From contig NZNU01000060.1 of NCBI GenBank assembly GCA_002695035.1, positions 10,126-58,097 on the forward strand: 47,972 nt of DNA. The letters run 5' to 3'. Below the pieces are notes generated by a model. That model was not told the DNA's origin and made no database searches. It was given only the letters and a program-made list of their open reading frames with translations. This DNA is from Micavibrio sp. (lineage in GTDB: Bacteria; Pseudomonadota; Alphaproteobacteria; Micavibrionales; Micavibrionaceae). The translations under genes were made by a program, and so were the position numbers. Positions 7,730 to 14,668 of the stretch are shown in pieces. Each line of letters opens with the position of its first letter. Position 1 is the stretch's first letter.

Positions 7730-8239
7730 TCAACGTTTATTTTGCTTCCTCCATTGATAAGGCTCAATAAAATCGCCCTGCCATAACCCACTCTTTGCTA
7801 ATTTCGCCGCACGTTCTTCCGATTTGTAAAACTCATCGCTAAAATAGGTATAATCAATCGCATGGCCGGCTTTAACAATCTCACCGGCAATATCGGTACC
7901 ATCAAGGAAGCATTTCGCTACAATACGGCTCTCTCGCTTGGCGGCTCGCATGATATCGCATGAGACAGCGCGAGATGCTGCCAAATTCTCAAAAAATTGA
8001 CGCGAATGCTTGCCGCAAGGATATGCCTTACCAGTCGCATCACGGCACTTTTGATAGTATTCCGGCGCATCAATACCCCAAAGCCTGACTTTTTGGCCAT
8101 GAATTATAAAGCTGTCGCCGTCCGTAAAATGGTCAATAACACCGGAAATCTTGCTTTGAGCCTGCCCAGAATGCGCGGCAAAAACCAAGGCCAAGATAAC
8201 CAGACCGCAAACCGAGAGCAGGGGAGTGATTTTACGCAT
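7730..8239 (-). CDS. Secreted thermonuclease-like (SNase) protein
   Basis: The 169-aa protein has an N-terminal signal peptide ending near SGQAQ and a staphylococcal-nuclease fold: DGDSFIIHGQKVRLWGIDAPE holds the equivalents of the Ca-binding Asp, Arg35 and Glu43, and ESRIVAKC supplies the second Arg. Four cysteines could form disulphides in the periplasm. Proteins of this type are common on conjugative plasmids (nuc/parB-like genes) and cut DNA or RNA. Its first codons overlap the end of repC by 8 nt, so translation is probably coupled. Why a nuclease is tied to replication is unknown. Confidence 0.85.
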   Translation of the reverse strand: MRKITPLLSVCGLVILALVFAAHSGQAQSKISGVIDHFTDGDSFIIHGQKVRLWGIDAPEYYQKCRDATGKAYPCGKHSRQFFENLAASRAVSCDIMRAAKRESRIVAKCFLDGTDIAGEIVKAGHAIDYTYFSDEFYKSEERAAKLAKSGLWQGDFIEPYQWRKQNKR

Positions 8240-9557
8240 CTTTACTTTCCTCGCTTCGTTTCAAAAGCCCGAAAATCGAGCCTTGTAGGTTCAATTCGCC
8301 TTTCTGGGCGCGAACGGTCATTTCTCGCAAATATCCGCCGGGGCTTCTGATCGGATTGGACAAATCCTGCATTTTTTGATCAATAATCATGATACAGATT
8401 GTAGCACCTGTGCGACCCAGAGTAGAACAAGCCTCCCACCACGCGGATTTATGGATGCCTAACGTCGGAAGAAGGCCGTGTGCAGCATCGGTCAGATCTT
8501 GCCAGGACAATGGCCGCTCATGCAGGGGTATCCGTTCTTTAAAACGATCAGAACAAGCGTTGAGCACCTGCTTCCATGTAATTTTACTAATTATTTCAGC
8601 TATTTTGTTAGATTCAGCTTCTTGCTCTTTAGCGATCTCTCCACTTGCTGTATGTTTGTTATTGGTCTCTAAAGAAGCCGCTACGCCTTCCTGAAGGCTA
8701 ATACCGGGACGGTTACTGTAATCTAATTTATTAGATTGTTTTAGGATTGTACATTGTATGTGGGGGAAATTAGTTTCGTCCGTGGCGGAACTATCACAAG
8801 AAAAAGAAGACTTATCCTCAGCTTGAACAACCCCTTCCAAACTCTGATTAAGAGCCTCATATAATGCTTTATGCTCGGCAAGAAGCTTATCCAGATCGCT
8901 TTGAGAATGATATGTCCGGATAGAGTAAGACACTTTTTCGTATTCATACGTCATATGAAGAAGCATTTCATCCAGCTCATCATAATGACCAGCCTCTGCA
9001 ATCAAGGCTCTTATACGTGCTCTATAGGCAGAAATCTTACGCTTTGTATCATTCCATTTGGCTTTAGCAGCTTGCTTGGCAGCGACTTTTGCTTCCAGTA
9101 AAGGCATTAAAGACGCAAGGGGTGACAAATCAACACCGAAAGCATATTTAATTTCTCGTGTCTCACGATCTCTCATGCCGTAGCGTTTAAAATTACCGGA
9201 ATCTTGCCAAGTCAGTGCGCCGAGGGTATGAAGAGCTTTCTCACGGTTTCTCACCTGTCTTTCAGATATATCGAGATCCTGGGCAGTTGTAGTGACGCTC
9301 TGGTAATTTATAGGCTGGGAGCCTTCTTGCCAGTCTGCTTCATCTGTACGGATCACGTAATATTCTAGAAGCTCGACCAATTCAGCAGAAAACCCTGCAT
9401 CCTTGCCTGCCATCTTAACAAGTTTAAGGGCTTTGAAGCGATCAACATCTTCTTCAAGGCCAATATATTCATCCAAATCCTGTAAGCCGGCCCGAAATTT
9501 GGGTGAGCTTACCCGTCCGCCAAATGCACTTGGCGAATTAATATCTAATATCTGCAT
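8232..9557 (-). CDS. repC: Plasmid replication initiator RepC
   Basis: The 441-aa protein matches RepC of repABC-type alphaproteobacterial plasmids. It has an N-terminal winged-helix region with SERQVRNREKALHTLGALTW, then DSGNFKRYGMRDRETREIKY followed by AFGVDLSPL, a basic coiled middle, and a C-terminal domain with LSWQDLTDAAHGLLPTLGI, SAWWEA and SPGGYLREMT. RepC binds its origin, usually inside the gene, and is rate-limiting for replication. No repA or repB is adjacent, so this is a repC-only replicon or the partition genes have been lost or moved. The ribosome-binding site is weak (TGAAAC), in keeping with translational control. A ctRNA gene lies antisense in its leader. Confidence 0.82.
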   Translation of the reverse strand: MQILDINSPSAFGGRVSSPKFRAGLQDLDEYIGLEEDVDRFKALKLVKMAGKDAGFSAELVELLEYYVIRTDEADWQEGSQPINYQSVTTTAQDLDISERQVRNREKALHTLGALTWQDSGNFKRYGMRDRETREIKYAFGVDLSPLASLMPLLEAKVAAKQAAKAKWNDTKRKISAYRARIRALIAEAGHYDELDEMLLHMTYEYEKVSYSIRTYHSQSDLDKLLAEHKALYEALNQSLEGVVQAEDKSSFSCDSSATDETNFPHIQCTILKQSNKLDYSNRPGISLQEGVAASLETNNKHTASGEIAKEQEAESNKIAEIISKITWKQVLNACSDRFKERIPLHERPLSWQDLTDAAHGLLPTLGIHKSAWWEACSTLGRTGATICIMIIDQKMQDLSNPIRSPGGYLREMTVRAQKGELNLQGSIFGLLKRSEESKDA

Positions 9558-9628
9558 GTTTCATTTAAGCCATTAAAAACCCTGAAACTAGGCCGCAAAA
9601 AAGGGTAGCAAAAAAACACTTTTTTCAC

Positions 9629-9657
9629 TTGCGTCCTGATTCGTTCAGCGGTATATT
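9629..9657 (+). promoter_or_regulatory. Sigma70 promoter of the ctRNA
   Basis: TTGCGT (9629-9634), a 17-nt spacer and TATATT (9652-9657) make a strong consensus-like promoter pointing away from repC, antisense to the repC leader. Confidence 0.65.
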
Positions 9658-9663
9658 GAGAGT

Positions 9664-9723
9664 ACGAAATAAGAATATATCGCTGATTTATTTAGCTAGA
9701 CCGCTGCGCCAACAGCGGTTTTT
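9664..9723 (+). ncRNA. Counter-transcribed RNA controlling repC (incompatibility RNA)
   Basis: Transcription from the promoter at 9629-9657 would start near 9664. It would stop at a hairpin ccgctg / cagcgg (9701-9706 with 9713-9718) followed by five T, giving a transcript of about 60 nt. In repABC plasmids a ctRNA of this size, orientation and position (upstream of and antisense to repC) inhibits repC expression and sets copy number. In the repC leader, the arm read from 9700-9706 can also pair with the sequence read from 9646-9652 (accgctg against cagcggt), giving the two alternative folds expected of such a switch. Confidence 0.68.
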
Positions 9724-10215
9724 GCTTATCTGGGTTCTAAATTACGCTTTCTCCTTCCTAGTTATTGGTTCTACGATTAAAATTGCCCTGGTATTGACGG
9801 CTTGCACCGCCTAGGGCGGGGACATAGTTGCAATCTCCAGATGGAAATTGCGGTGTTAGAAACACAAAATCATTAACTGATTCTGAATCTCTTATAAAAA
9901 ATCTATCATACTGTCTCATTATCCACAACGTAACATTCTCATTAGACAAGTTAAGACAGGATGCAATTCTCGTTAAATTCCTCTGTATGCATTGATAGAG
10001 TGCGGTTTTATAAATGTTATAAAAATTGAGACACTTCCGGAACTCTCTTATGCACAGTCTCATGTGGATAACTAAGACAGTTCTGGACACCCTGATTTGA
10101 CTCACAATGCGAATCTGATTTTTGGTAATAAAGATTTTTTTCTTATAAAATTTCTTTATACTGTGAGCAAGCAATACAAATGTCGCAGAGATGTCTCATG
10201 CGACGAGGTGAGAAA
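9724..10215. other. Candidate vegetative origin region with DnaA boxes
   Basis: A non-coding stretch upstream of the ctRNA. It contains three DnaA-box matches: TTATCCACA at 9919-9927, TTATGCACA at 10048-10056, and TTATCCACA on the minus strand at 10063-10071. An AT-rich tract follows (about 10120-10160). A palindrome ccgcc-tag-ggcgg lies at 9807-9819. Several TGAGACA motifs fall here too. A possible -10 (TATACT, 10157-10162) precedes the coiled-coil gene. Origins of RepC plasmids usually lie within repC, so this could be an auxiliary origin or the regulatory region. Confidence 0.5.
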
Positions 10216-10509
10216 ATGAGTGCAAATAAAGTATCTGTTTCTAAAGCAGCTAAAATGGTTGGCGTTTCCCGCGCCACTTTCTATCGTCACATCGACGAGA
10301 AATCCATATCAACCGAGCAAGACGATAAGGGAAATAAGGTCATAGATGTGGCCGAGCTGGTTCGCGTCTATGGTGATCAACTCAAAACTCTGGAAGACGT
10401 TGAGAAAGCCGAGAAAGCCAAAAAGAAAAAAGGTGAGACAAGCCAAGACAGTGATAATGTCTCAACCGAACTGGAGCTGATGCGCGATAAGCTTAAAAGT
10501 CTTGAGACA
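9912..10509. repeat. Dispersed TGAGACA repeats
   Basis: The heptamer TGAGACA occurs exactly six times, on either strand, at 9912-9918, 10027-10033, 10192-10198, 10434-10440, 10458-10464 and 10503-10509, plus one single-mismatch copy at 10056-10062. Related AAGACAG motifs lie between. They run from the DnaA-box region into the coding part of the coiled-coil gene, as expected of a binding site for a plasmid DNA-binding protein. Confidence 0.5.
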
Positions 10510-10794
10510 GAGCGAGAAAGAGAACGCAAACAACTCTCAGACCAAATTGGTGATCTCCGCACTCGCCTTGAAAAAACAGAAGAGCAGCGTATTAAAGCCG
10601 AAGAACAAAAAGACCGGCTGACGCTCATGCTCACCGACCAGCGTTCTGAAAAAGAAAAGATCGCGGAAAAGGAAATATCCCATGAGAAGAAATTCAGCGA
10701 TCTCGAAACAGTTATCAATGAATTAAAAAGCCAACAAGAAAAACTATTAAATAATGAAAAGAAGGGCTTCTTTGCTCGACTATTCGGCACATAA
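10216..10794 (+). CDS. KfrA-like DNA-binding protein with long coiled coil
   Basis: The ATG at 10216 is favoured over one at 10180 because GAGG lies close before it. The 192-aa protein has an N-terminal helix-turn-helix (VSVSKAAKMVGVSRATFYRH) and then a highly charged alpha-helical region from about 60 to 180 (heptads rich in E, K, R, L). It ends in a short hydrophobic tail, GFFARLFGT. This is the architecture of KfrA-like plasmid proteins, which coat DNA and assist partition or maintenance. It lies beside the replication region and its gene contains TGAGACA repeats, so binding to its own gene and leader is likely. The exact family is not certain. Confidence 0.65.
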   Translation: MSANKVSVSKAAKMVGVSRATFYRHIDEKSISTEQDDKGNKVIDVAELVRVYGDQLKTLEDVEKAEKAKKKKGETSQDSDNVSTELELMRDKLKSLETERERERKQLSDQIGDLRTRLEKTEEQRIKAEEQKDRLTLMLTDQRSEKEKIAEKEISHEKKFSDLETVINELKSQQEKLLNNEKKGFFARLFGT

Positions 10795-10846
10795 TTAAGC
10801 TTAGCCATAGAACCCGCAGGCAGGTTTCTTGTAAGGGTTGCAGGTG

Positions 10847-10855
10847 TGGTATAAT
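10847..10855 (+). promoter_or_regulatory. Extended -10 promoter placing the start site at the ATG
   Basis: TGGTATAAT (TGn plus a perfect TATAAT at 10850-10855) ends 6 nt before the ATG at 10862, so transcription would begin at or next to the start codon. A -35 is less clear (ttcttg at 10826 with 18-nt spacing). The 10-mer ataattaagc containing this -10 also occurs exactly 60 bp upstream at 10791. Confidence 0.5.
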
Positions 10856-10861
10856 TAAGCC

Positions 10862-11164
10862 ATGAAACAACACGTAAAAAGTATCACTGACCTTCCAACT
10901 GTTCTACAGGATATAGAGCCATGGGTGAAAGAGCCCAAGACCCTATATAATGGAAGAAAACCCGGGAATTTCGGGCTTTTGCCACGTGAAATCTGGGCCA
11001 ACTGGCTATTATGCGCGATTGGAAATGCACAAACCGAAAACGTGGACTGGACTTTTTCAGACGATGAAGACGGCGGCGGGGATGGTATCTTGTTTGACCG
11101 GGCATCTGATCGATTGTGGAAAATAAAAAGATCTCGATTGATTGTAGATTTAGTGATTAATTGA
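10862..11164 (+). CDS. Small hypothetical protein, possibly C-terminally truncated, leaderless
   Basis: The 100-aa acidic protein has a distinctive block PGNFGLLPREIWANWLLCAI and then DDEDGGGDGILFDRAS. I recall similar blocks in uncharacterised plasmid and phage proteins that continue further; here the sequence after FDRAS turns basic and ends, hinting at decay. No ribosome-binding site precedes the ATG, and the promoter places the transcript start at the ATG, so leaderless translation is likely. Function unknown. Confidence 0.5.
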   Translation: MKQHVKSITDLPTVLQDIEPWVKEPKTLYNGRKPGNFGLLPREIWANWLLCAIGNAQTENVDWTFSDDEDGGGDGILFDRASDRLWKIKRSRLIVDLVIN

Positions 11165-11184
11165 GTAGTTCAAAATTTTCTAGA

Positions 11185-11376
11185 ATGAATATGCAAGATA
11201 AACCTGATTTACAGACAAAAAACGAAGAGGCTGGTTTCAAGCTGTCTCCAGCTCAAGAAAAGACGGCATTGTTACTACATCAAAGGTTTGGCGCGTATTA
11301 CAAAGATGTTTTTGTAGATATATGTCGAATGATGTCTCGGGGCGGAGATTATAATTCTCAGCGTTATTTGGGGTAA
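11185..11376 (+). CDS. Small hypothetical protein, probably cut by the miniature element
   Basis: The 63-aa frame (ATG at 11185; a TTG at 11161 is possible) includes LSPAQEKTALLLHQRFGAYY. No ribosome-binding site is evident. Its last codons and stop (taa at 11374) lie inside the left inverted repeat of the 188-bp element, so the original C-terminus was probably lost. No recognisable domain. Confidence 0.3.
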   Translation: MNMQDKPDLQTKNEEAGFKLSPAQEKTALLLHQRFGAYYKDVFVDICRMMSRGGDYNSQRYLG

Positions 11377-11557
11377 TGTGAGCGTACGTGTCATATGAGG
11401 CCACATAAATAATTATCATTTATTTTCAATGAGTTATTTTCAGGGGAAAAATTGGAATGAAATTGTCTTCGCATGTAGCGTAACTTCACTAACATACTGA
11501 AAAAAAATAATACTTAAAACAAATGAGCTGGTATGACACGTACGCTCACATTACCCC
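11370..11557. mobile_element. 188-bp miniature inverted-repeat element, Tn3-type ends
   Basis: A 26-bp sequence beginning GGGGTAATGTGAGCG (11370-11395) is repeated perfectly in inverse orientation at 11532-11557, with 136 bp of AT-rich non-coding DNA between. Ends beginning GGGG are typical of Tn3-family transposons, and non-coding elements of this size with such ends are known as TIMEs. The flanking pentamers are TATTT and TATAA, so no clear target duplication remains. It sits between the broken small gene and hipA. Confidence 0.6.
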
Positions 11558-11592
11558 TATAAAAGCTGATGAAACAGGCTTTATCGAGTAAT

Positions 11593-12915
11593 TTAAAGGC
11601 TATTTAACCGCGATTTTAATCCACGCATTACAGAGTCATGTATCTCTTCGGGGAAATTTGCGGGCAGATTATTCTCCAGAGACTGTATGGCTTTTGGCGC
11701 GATCTGGGATATTTCTTCCAGAGCGTCATGTGCGATATAATCCGGCAATCCCGCCTTTTGAACGGTTTGTATAAAATGCCGTCCTTGAATGTCTTCCATT
11801 TTATAATGATTGTTATTCCCGGCGGACATGGCCATTTTCATTTCTTTTTTCTGCAATTTACGAGCGTCAAAAAACGGTTGCGCTGTTAGAACATCATAAA
11901 AGGGTGTGAGGATAAAACGCCCTCCAGCTCCCAAAAAGATACTGAAATTTTTACCATGTCCGTCTGTTGCTCCAATGAGCCAGAAAATAATTTGTGCCTT
12001 CAAGAAGGCTTTTTGATCTTCTGCGGGCTGATCACTTCCTTTTAAAAGATTGAGTATCTCCACCATACTAGGCTGTTTCTCACTGGCAGGGCGGTGATCA
12101 CTCTGGTATTTACGGCTTGGCGGAATGGATAAAGCCTGACAACAATCTTCTTGCGGAATACGCTGTAAAATTCTGTCTTGTGTCCATACGCGGTCAAACC
12201 GCTCAATCACGAGAGATTTTGTGTTGCCGAAAGTCTTAATCTCGGCTTTGTTCACAGGAAGTCCGAAGGCTTCCATCACGGCCAAGCCATAAAACTCATT
12301 TTCCACACTATTAGAAAGGTCAATGCCGTTTGGTAAATGCCCAATCTGGTTTTTAAAAATATGCGTTGTTGGTGTGGTGCCGGACGGGCGCAGCCATTTT
12401 CCCTTATGAAATAACAGGGCTGTTTTTTCCTGCACACCGGCGACCGAAATCCGAAAATCATGCTCTCTGTCTAGCCCTAACGGAACCCGAGCAAGATTAT
12501 TTAAGAGATCTTCAATCTCTTCCTCATTGATCTCTTCTCCTTGGATATCATGCAAATTAGAAAAATCTACGTTTGCATCTTCCGGAAAAAATTGAAGAGC
12601 GCCAACACAATCCCGGCCTATTTGCGCCAGAAGACTATAAGCATCTGTGCCTGCTGCGCCCACTTTCTCTGCAACGCGCGATCTTAAGCTCTGTGAATCC
12701 GGCAGGAGGTTTTCAAATACAGCCAAGACAGGCGCACCTTTAAAAGCCTCTTCGCGTAAGGGCAGGGAAAGAGATACCGGGTAAGCCTTATCGTGAGAAA
12801 GCCATTCATCGGCATAGATGAAGTCCACGGCACCGCTAGGCTGCTTGGATAAATAGCCCACGATCTCGCCGTTTTGAAACACGCTTAAGCGTGGGTGTGT
12901 TTTAGTTCTGCCCAT
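11593..12915 (-). CDS. hipA: HipA-type serine/threonine kinase toxin
   Basis: The 440-aa protein has the HipA N-terminal subdomain (FENLLPDSQSLRSRVAEKVG), the P-loop-like region SVAGVQEKTALLF, the segment VIERFDR, the catalytic motif ATDGHGKNFSIFL and the metal-binding strand FYDVLTAQP. HipA kinases phosphorylate glutamyl-tRNA synthetase or similar targets and slow growth. The start overlaps the end of hipB by 14 nt, with AAGGA about 12 nt before the ATG. It would act as a plasmid-stabilising toxin with HipB as antitoxin. All key residues appear present. Confidence 0.88.
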   Translation of the reverse strand: MGRTKTHPRLSVFQNGEIVGYLSKQPSGAVDFIYADEWLSHDKAYPVSLSLPLREEAFKGAPVLAVFENLLPDSQSLRSRVAEKVGAAGTDAYSLLAQIGRDCVGALQFFPEDANVDFSNLHDIQGEEINEEEIEDLLNNLARVPLGLDREHDFRISVAGVQEKTALLFHKGKWLRPSGTTPTTHIFKNQIGHLPNGIDLSNSVENEFYGLAVMEAFGLPVNKAEIKTFGNTKSLVIERFDRVWTQDRILQRIPQEDCCQALSIPPSRKYQSDHRPASEKQPSMVEILNLLKGSDQPAEDQKAFLKAQIIFWLIGATDGHGKNFSIFLGAGGRFILTPFYDVLTAQPFFDARKLQKKEMKMAMSAGNNNHYKMEDIQGRHFIQTVQKAGLPDYIAHDALEEISQIAPKAIQSLENNLPANFPEEIHDSVMRGLKSRLNSL

Positions 12916-13171
12916 GCGTATTCAATCCTTTTGCTAAGGCAGTGCCCAGACCAGTGCGCGTATGGATTTGTAATTCTAAATCCAGAGCAGCTAAAACAGC
13001 CAAAATGGTCTCTAGTTTGGCAGCAGAATTTCCATTCTCTATCAAAGATATGGTTTCTTGGCGTAAACCTGCCTTTTTACCAAGCTCAGATTGGCTCATA
13101 CCGCTCTTTTTGCGGGCGCGGCGTATGGTATTTCCAAGTTGTTCGGGACTTCGTGCTAATTCAGCCATCAT
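12902..13171 (-). CDS. hipB: HipB-type antitoxin and repressor
   Basis: An XRE-family helix-turn-helix protein of about 89 aa: IRRARKKSGMSQSELGKKAG, then RQETISLIENGNSAAKLETI. The start is taken at the first ATG after GAGGA (13171; 13168 is equally possible) rather than the upstream GTG at 13186. It precedes and overlaps hipA in one operon. HipB neutralises HipA and represses the operon. Confidence 0.85.
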   Translation of the reverse strand: MMAELARSPEQLGNTIRRARKKSGMSQSELGKKAGLRQETISLIENGNSAAKLETILAVLAALDLELQIHTRTGLGTALAKGLNTHGQN

Positions 13172-13228
13172 TATTTCCTCTACCACTATTATGTGTTAAA
13201 TAGCATAAAACGTCAATATCGGAATTAA

Positions 13229-13249
13229 CGCATAAATTAAAATTATGCG
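13229..13249. promoter_or_regulatory. Probable HipB operator
   Basis: An inverted repeat cgcataa-N7-ttatgcg lies about 58 bp before the hipB start, with related half-sites (gcataaaacg, gcgtataa) on either side. Spacing and AT-rich context fit a hip-type autoregulated promoter. The rest of 13260-13498 is AT-rich and holds only a short palindrome (cattaat-atc-attaatg) before the next gene. Confidence 0.45.
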
Positions 13250-13498
13250 ATATAGCGTATAAAATATTTAATAGGAGATGTGTTTGCAAAAATATATGGA
13301 TAACATCGATTGTGTGAAAATGATTTAGCCATATAGAATATGAAAACTAATATCTGGAAAATGCTAATAAGACCCAAATCTCTTGATTAAGGCTATTACT
13401 ATGATCTGTTCTGGGTAGCAAAATGAAGTATTTCTTTATAAATTTACCATTATTTACAATGATGCATTAATATCATTAATGAGTTAGGACTTTTTAGC

Positions 13499-13732
13499 AT
13501 GGGTACAACCGGCAAAGCTTTTTCTATTCCGGATAACGATTACTTCGCCGCAGAAGACCAGGAAGAAGTAAATAATCTAGTATCTGCTGTAAAAGAGGGG
13601 CGAGCGGTTTTGTTTCTTAGAAGCGCGGCTTCATTTGGCGCATTCCACCCCAACAGAGAGGAAGGCCCACCCGCAGAAGGAAAACTCAGGCCTTTACGCA
13701 AACCTGGCGAGCAACAATTACTCGTAGCGTAA
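13499..13732 (+). CDS. Small hypothetical protein at a composition boundary
   Basis: A 77-aa frame with TTAGGA before the ATG. The first 40 residues look like a normal soluble protein (DYFAAEDQEEVNNLVSAVKE). From about residue 42 the composition changes to Pro/Gly/Arg-rich, coinciding with a rise in G+C. The frame may therefore be the N-terminal part of a gene cut by the insertion that brought the resolvase fragment. Function unknown. Confidence 0.35.
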   Translation: MGTTGKAFSIPDNDYFAAEDQEEVNNLVSAVKEGRAVLFLRSAASFGAFHPNREEGPPAEGKLRPLRKPGEQQLLVA

Positions 13733-13757
13733 TTCCTTAAGCGCACTTTTCGTTCCA

Positions 13758-13895
13758 TTGCGCGTCAGACCCCGAAACCTAGACGACCTGCGCAAACTGG
13801 TCATGCAACTGACGAAACGCGGTGTGCGGATCGAGTTTGTCAAAGAGCAACTGTTGCACAACCGGCATAAAGGCACAGCGCCCCACGCCCCCTGA
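13758..13895 (+). pseudogene. Fragment of a Tn3-type serine resolvase/invertase
   Basis: In the frame starting at 13758 the translation includes RNLDDLRKLVMQLTKRGVRI and then EFVKEQL. This matches the segment of serine resolvases (TnpR/Pin family) that normally follows the catalytic domain core. The N-terminal catalytic Ser region is absent and the frame ends at 13895, so only a remnant of about 45 codons is present. It marks the left edge of the foreign segment. Confidence 0.6.
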
Positions 13896-13961
13896 CAAAA
13901 GCTGTGGCAACAGCCGTAAAATAGTCTATAGTTCCCGGACGAATAGCAAAGAAGGGAGGGC

Positions 13962-14422
13962 ATGATGCTGGTTGAGCTGGTCATCGGTGCTACTATGATC
14001 GCAATCACCGTTATCACGCAGGCTTTTGTGCTGGATTTTATCATTCACAAAGTAAAAATTCTCGAGCGCAGCGGCACTTTGTTACGGCTGGGTGCGTTGC
14101 GAAAAAGCATTACACTTTCTGTTGTCGTTCTGGGCGTATTTTGTTCGTTGATTGCCGCCATGTGGCTGTGGGCAGGGCTGTATATATTTTTGCAGGCGTT
14201 TTCCGATGTAGAAACCGCGCTGTATTTTTCAATTGTCAGTTTTACAACAGTTGGTTTTGGCGATGTTGTGCCGAGCGCGGAATGGCGGCTTTTAGGCAGT
14301 ATCGAATCTGCGAACGGCTTCTGTTCGGCTGGAGTACAGCCTTCATTTTTGAAGTTACAGCCATGATCTACCGGAAGGAAAGCGAAACATCCAAATTTGG
14401 CTCTGTTGCAAATAATAGTTAA
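13962..14422 (+). pseudogene. Two-TM K+ channel gene with a single-base frameshift
   Basis: An ATG with GGAGGG before it opens a frame with two hydrophobic helices (about 5-28 and 46-72) and a pore loop with the selectivity filter TTVGFGD, as in bacterial ion-channel (Ion_trans_2) proteins. Near 14321 the frame breaks. Inserting one C (ggcttc-ctgttc) would continue into FLLFGWSTAFIFEVTAMIYR in the other frame, ending at 14422, giving a protein of about 153 aa. So the gene is intact except for one missing base, either a real mutation or a sequencing error. Confidence 0.7.
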
Positions 14423-14478
14423 GGGTCGGATTTTCTGTTGAGGCAGTGAATTGCCTTCAGTTTCTATTTTTTGCTTGC

Positions 14479-14511
14479 TAAGCGTTCCCGCCCCCGGCGC
14501 TTAATTTTTTC
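14479..14511 (+). terminator. Possible terminator after the K+ channel gene
   Basis: A 6-bp stem (taagcg 14479-14484 with cgctta 14498-14503) with a C-rich loop is followed by a six-T run. The remaining sequence to 14660 holds nothing I can support. Confidence 0.4.
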
Positions 14512-14668
14512 TATATCAAGGGTCAAATCCCATAAAGGTACGAAGGCGAGAGCGGACAGCGTCAGCAGCGATACCCACTATGGTCACGGACAGAAAAACA
14601 TGGTTTAATTAACGAAAGATTTGGGATCGGAAAGAAACGCCGTTTAAATCATAAATCAGGAGAATCGC

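Noticed and set aside
9807-9819. Palindrome ccgcc-tag-ggcgg as a partition site
   Set aside because: It does not match the repABC parS form and occurs once; it is noted only within the origin region.
14300-14345. Programmed frameshift in the K+ channel gene
   Set aside because: There is no slippery heptamer or stimulatory hairpin at the break; a single missing base explains it better.
14512-14668. A minus-strand frame with a hydrophobic stretch and basic tail before the ABC1 gene
   Set aside because: It has no start codon with a ribosome-binding site and is interrupted upstream by a stop; at most an unrecognisable gene end.
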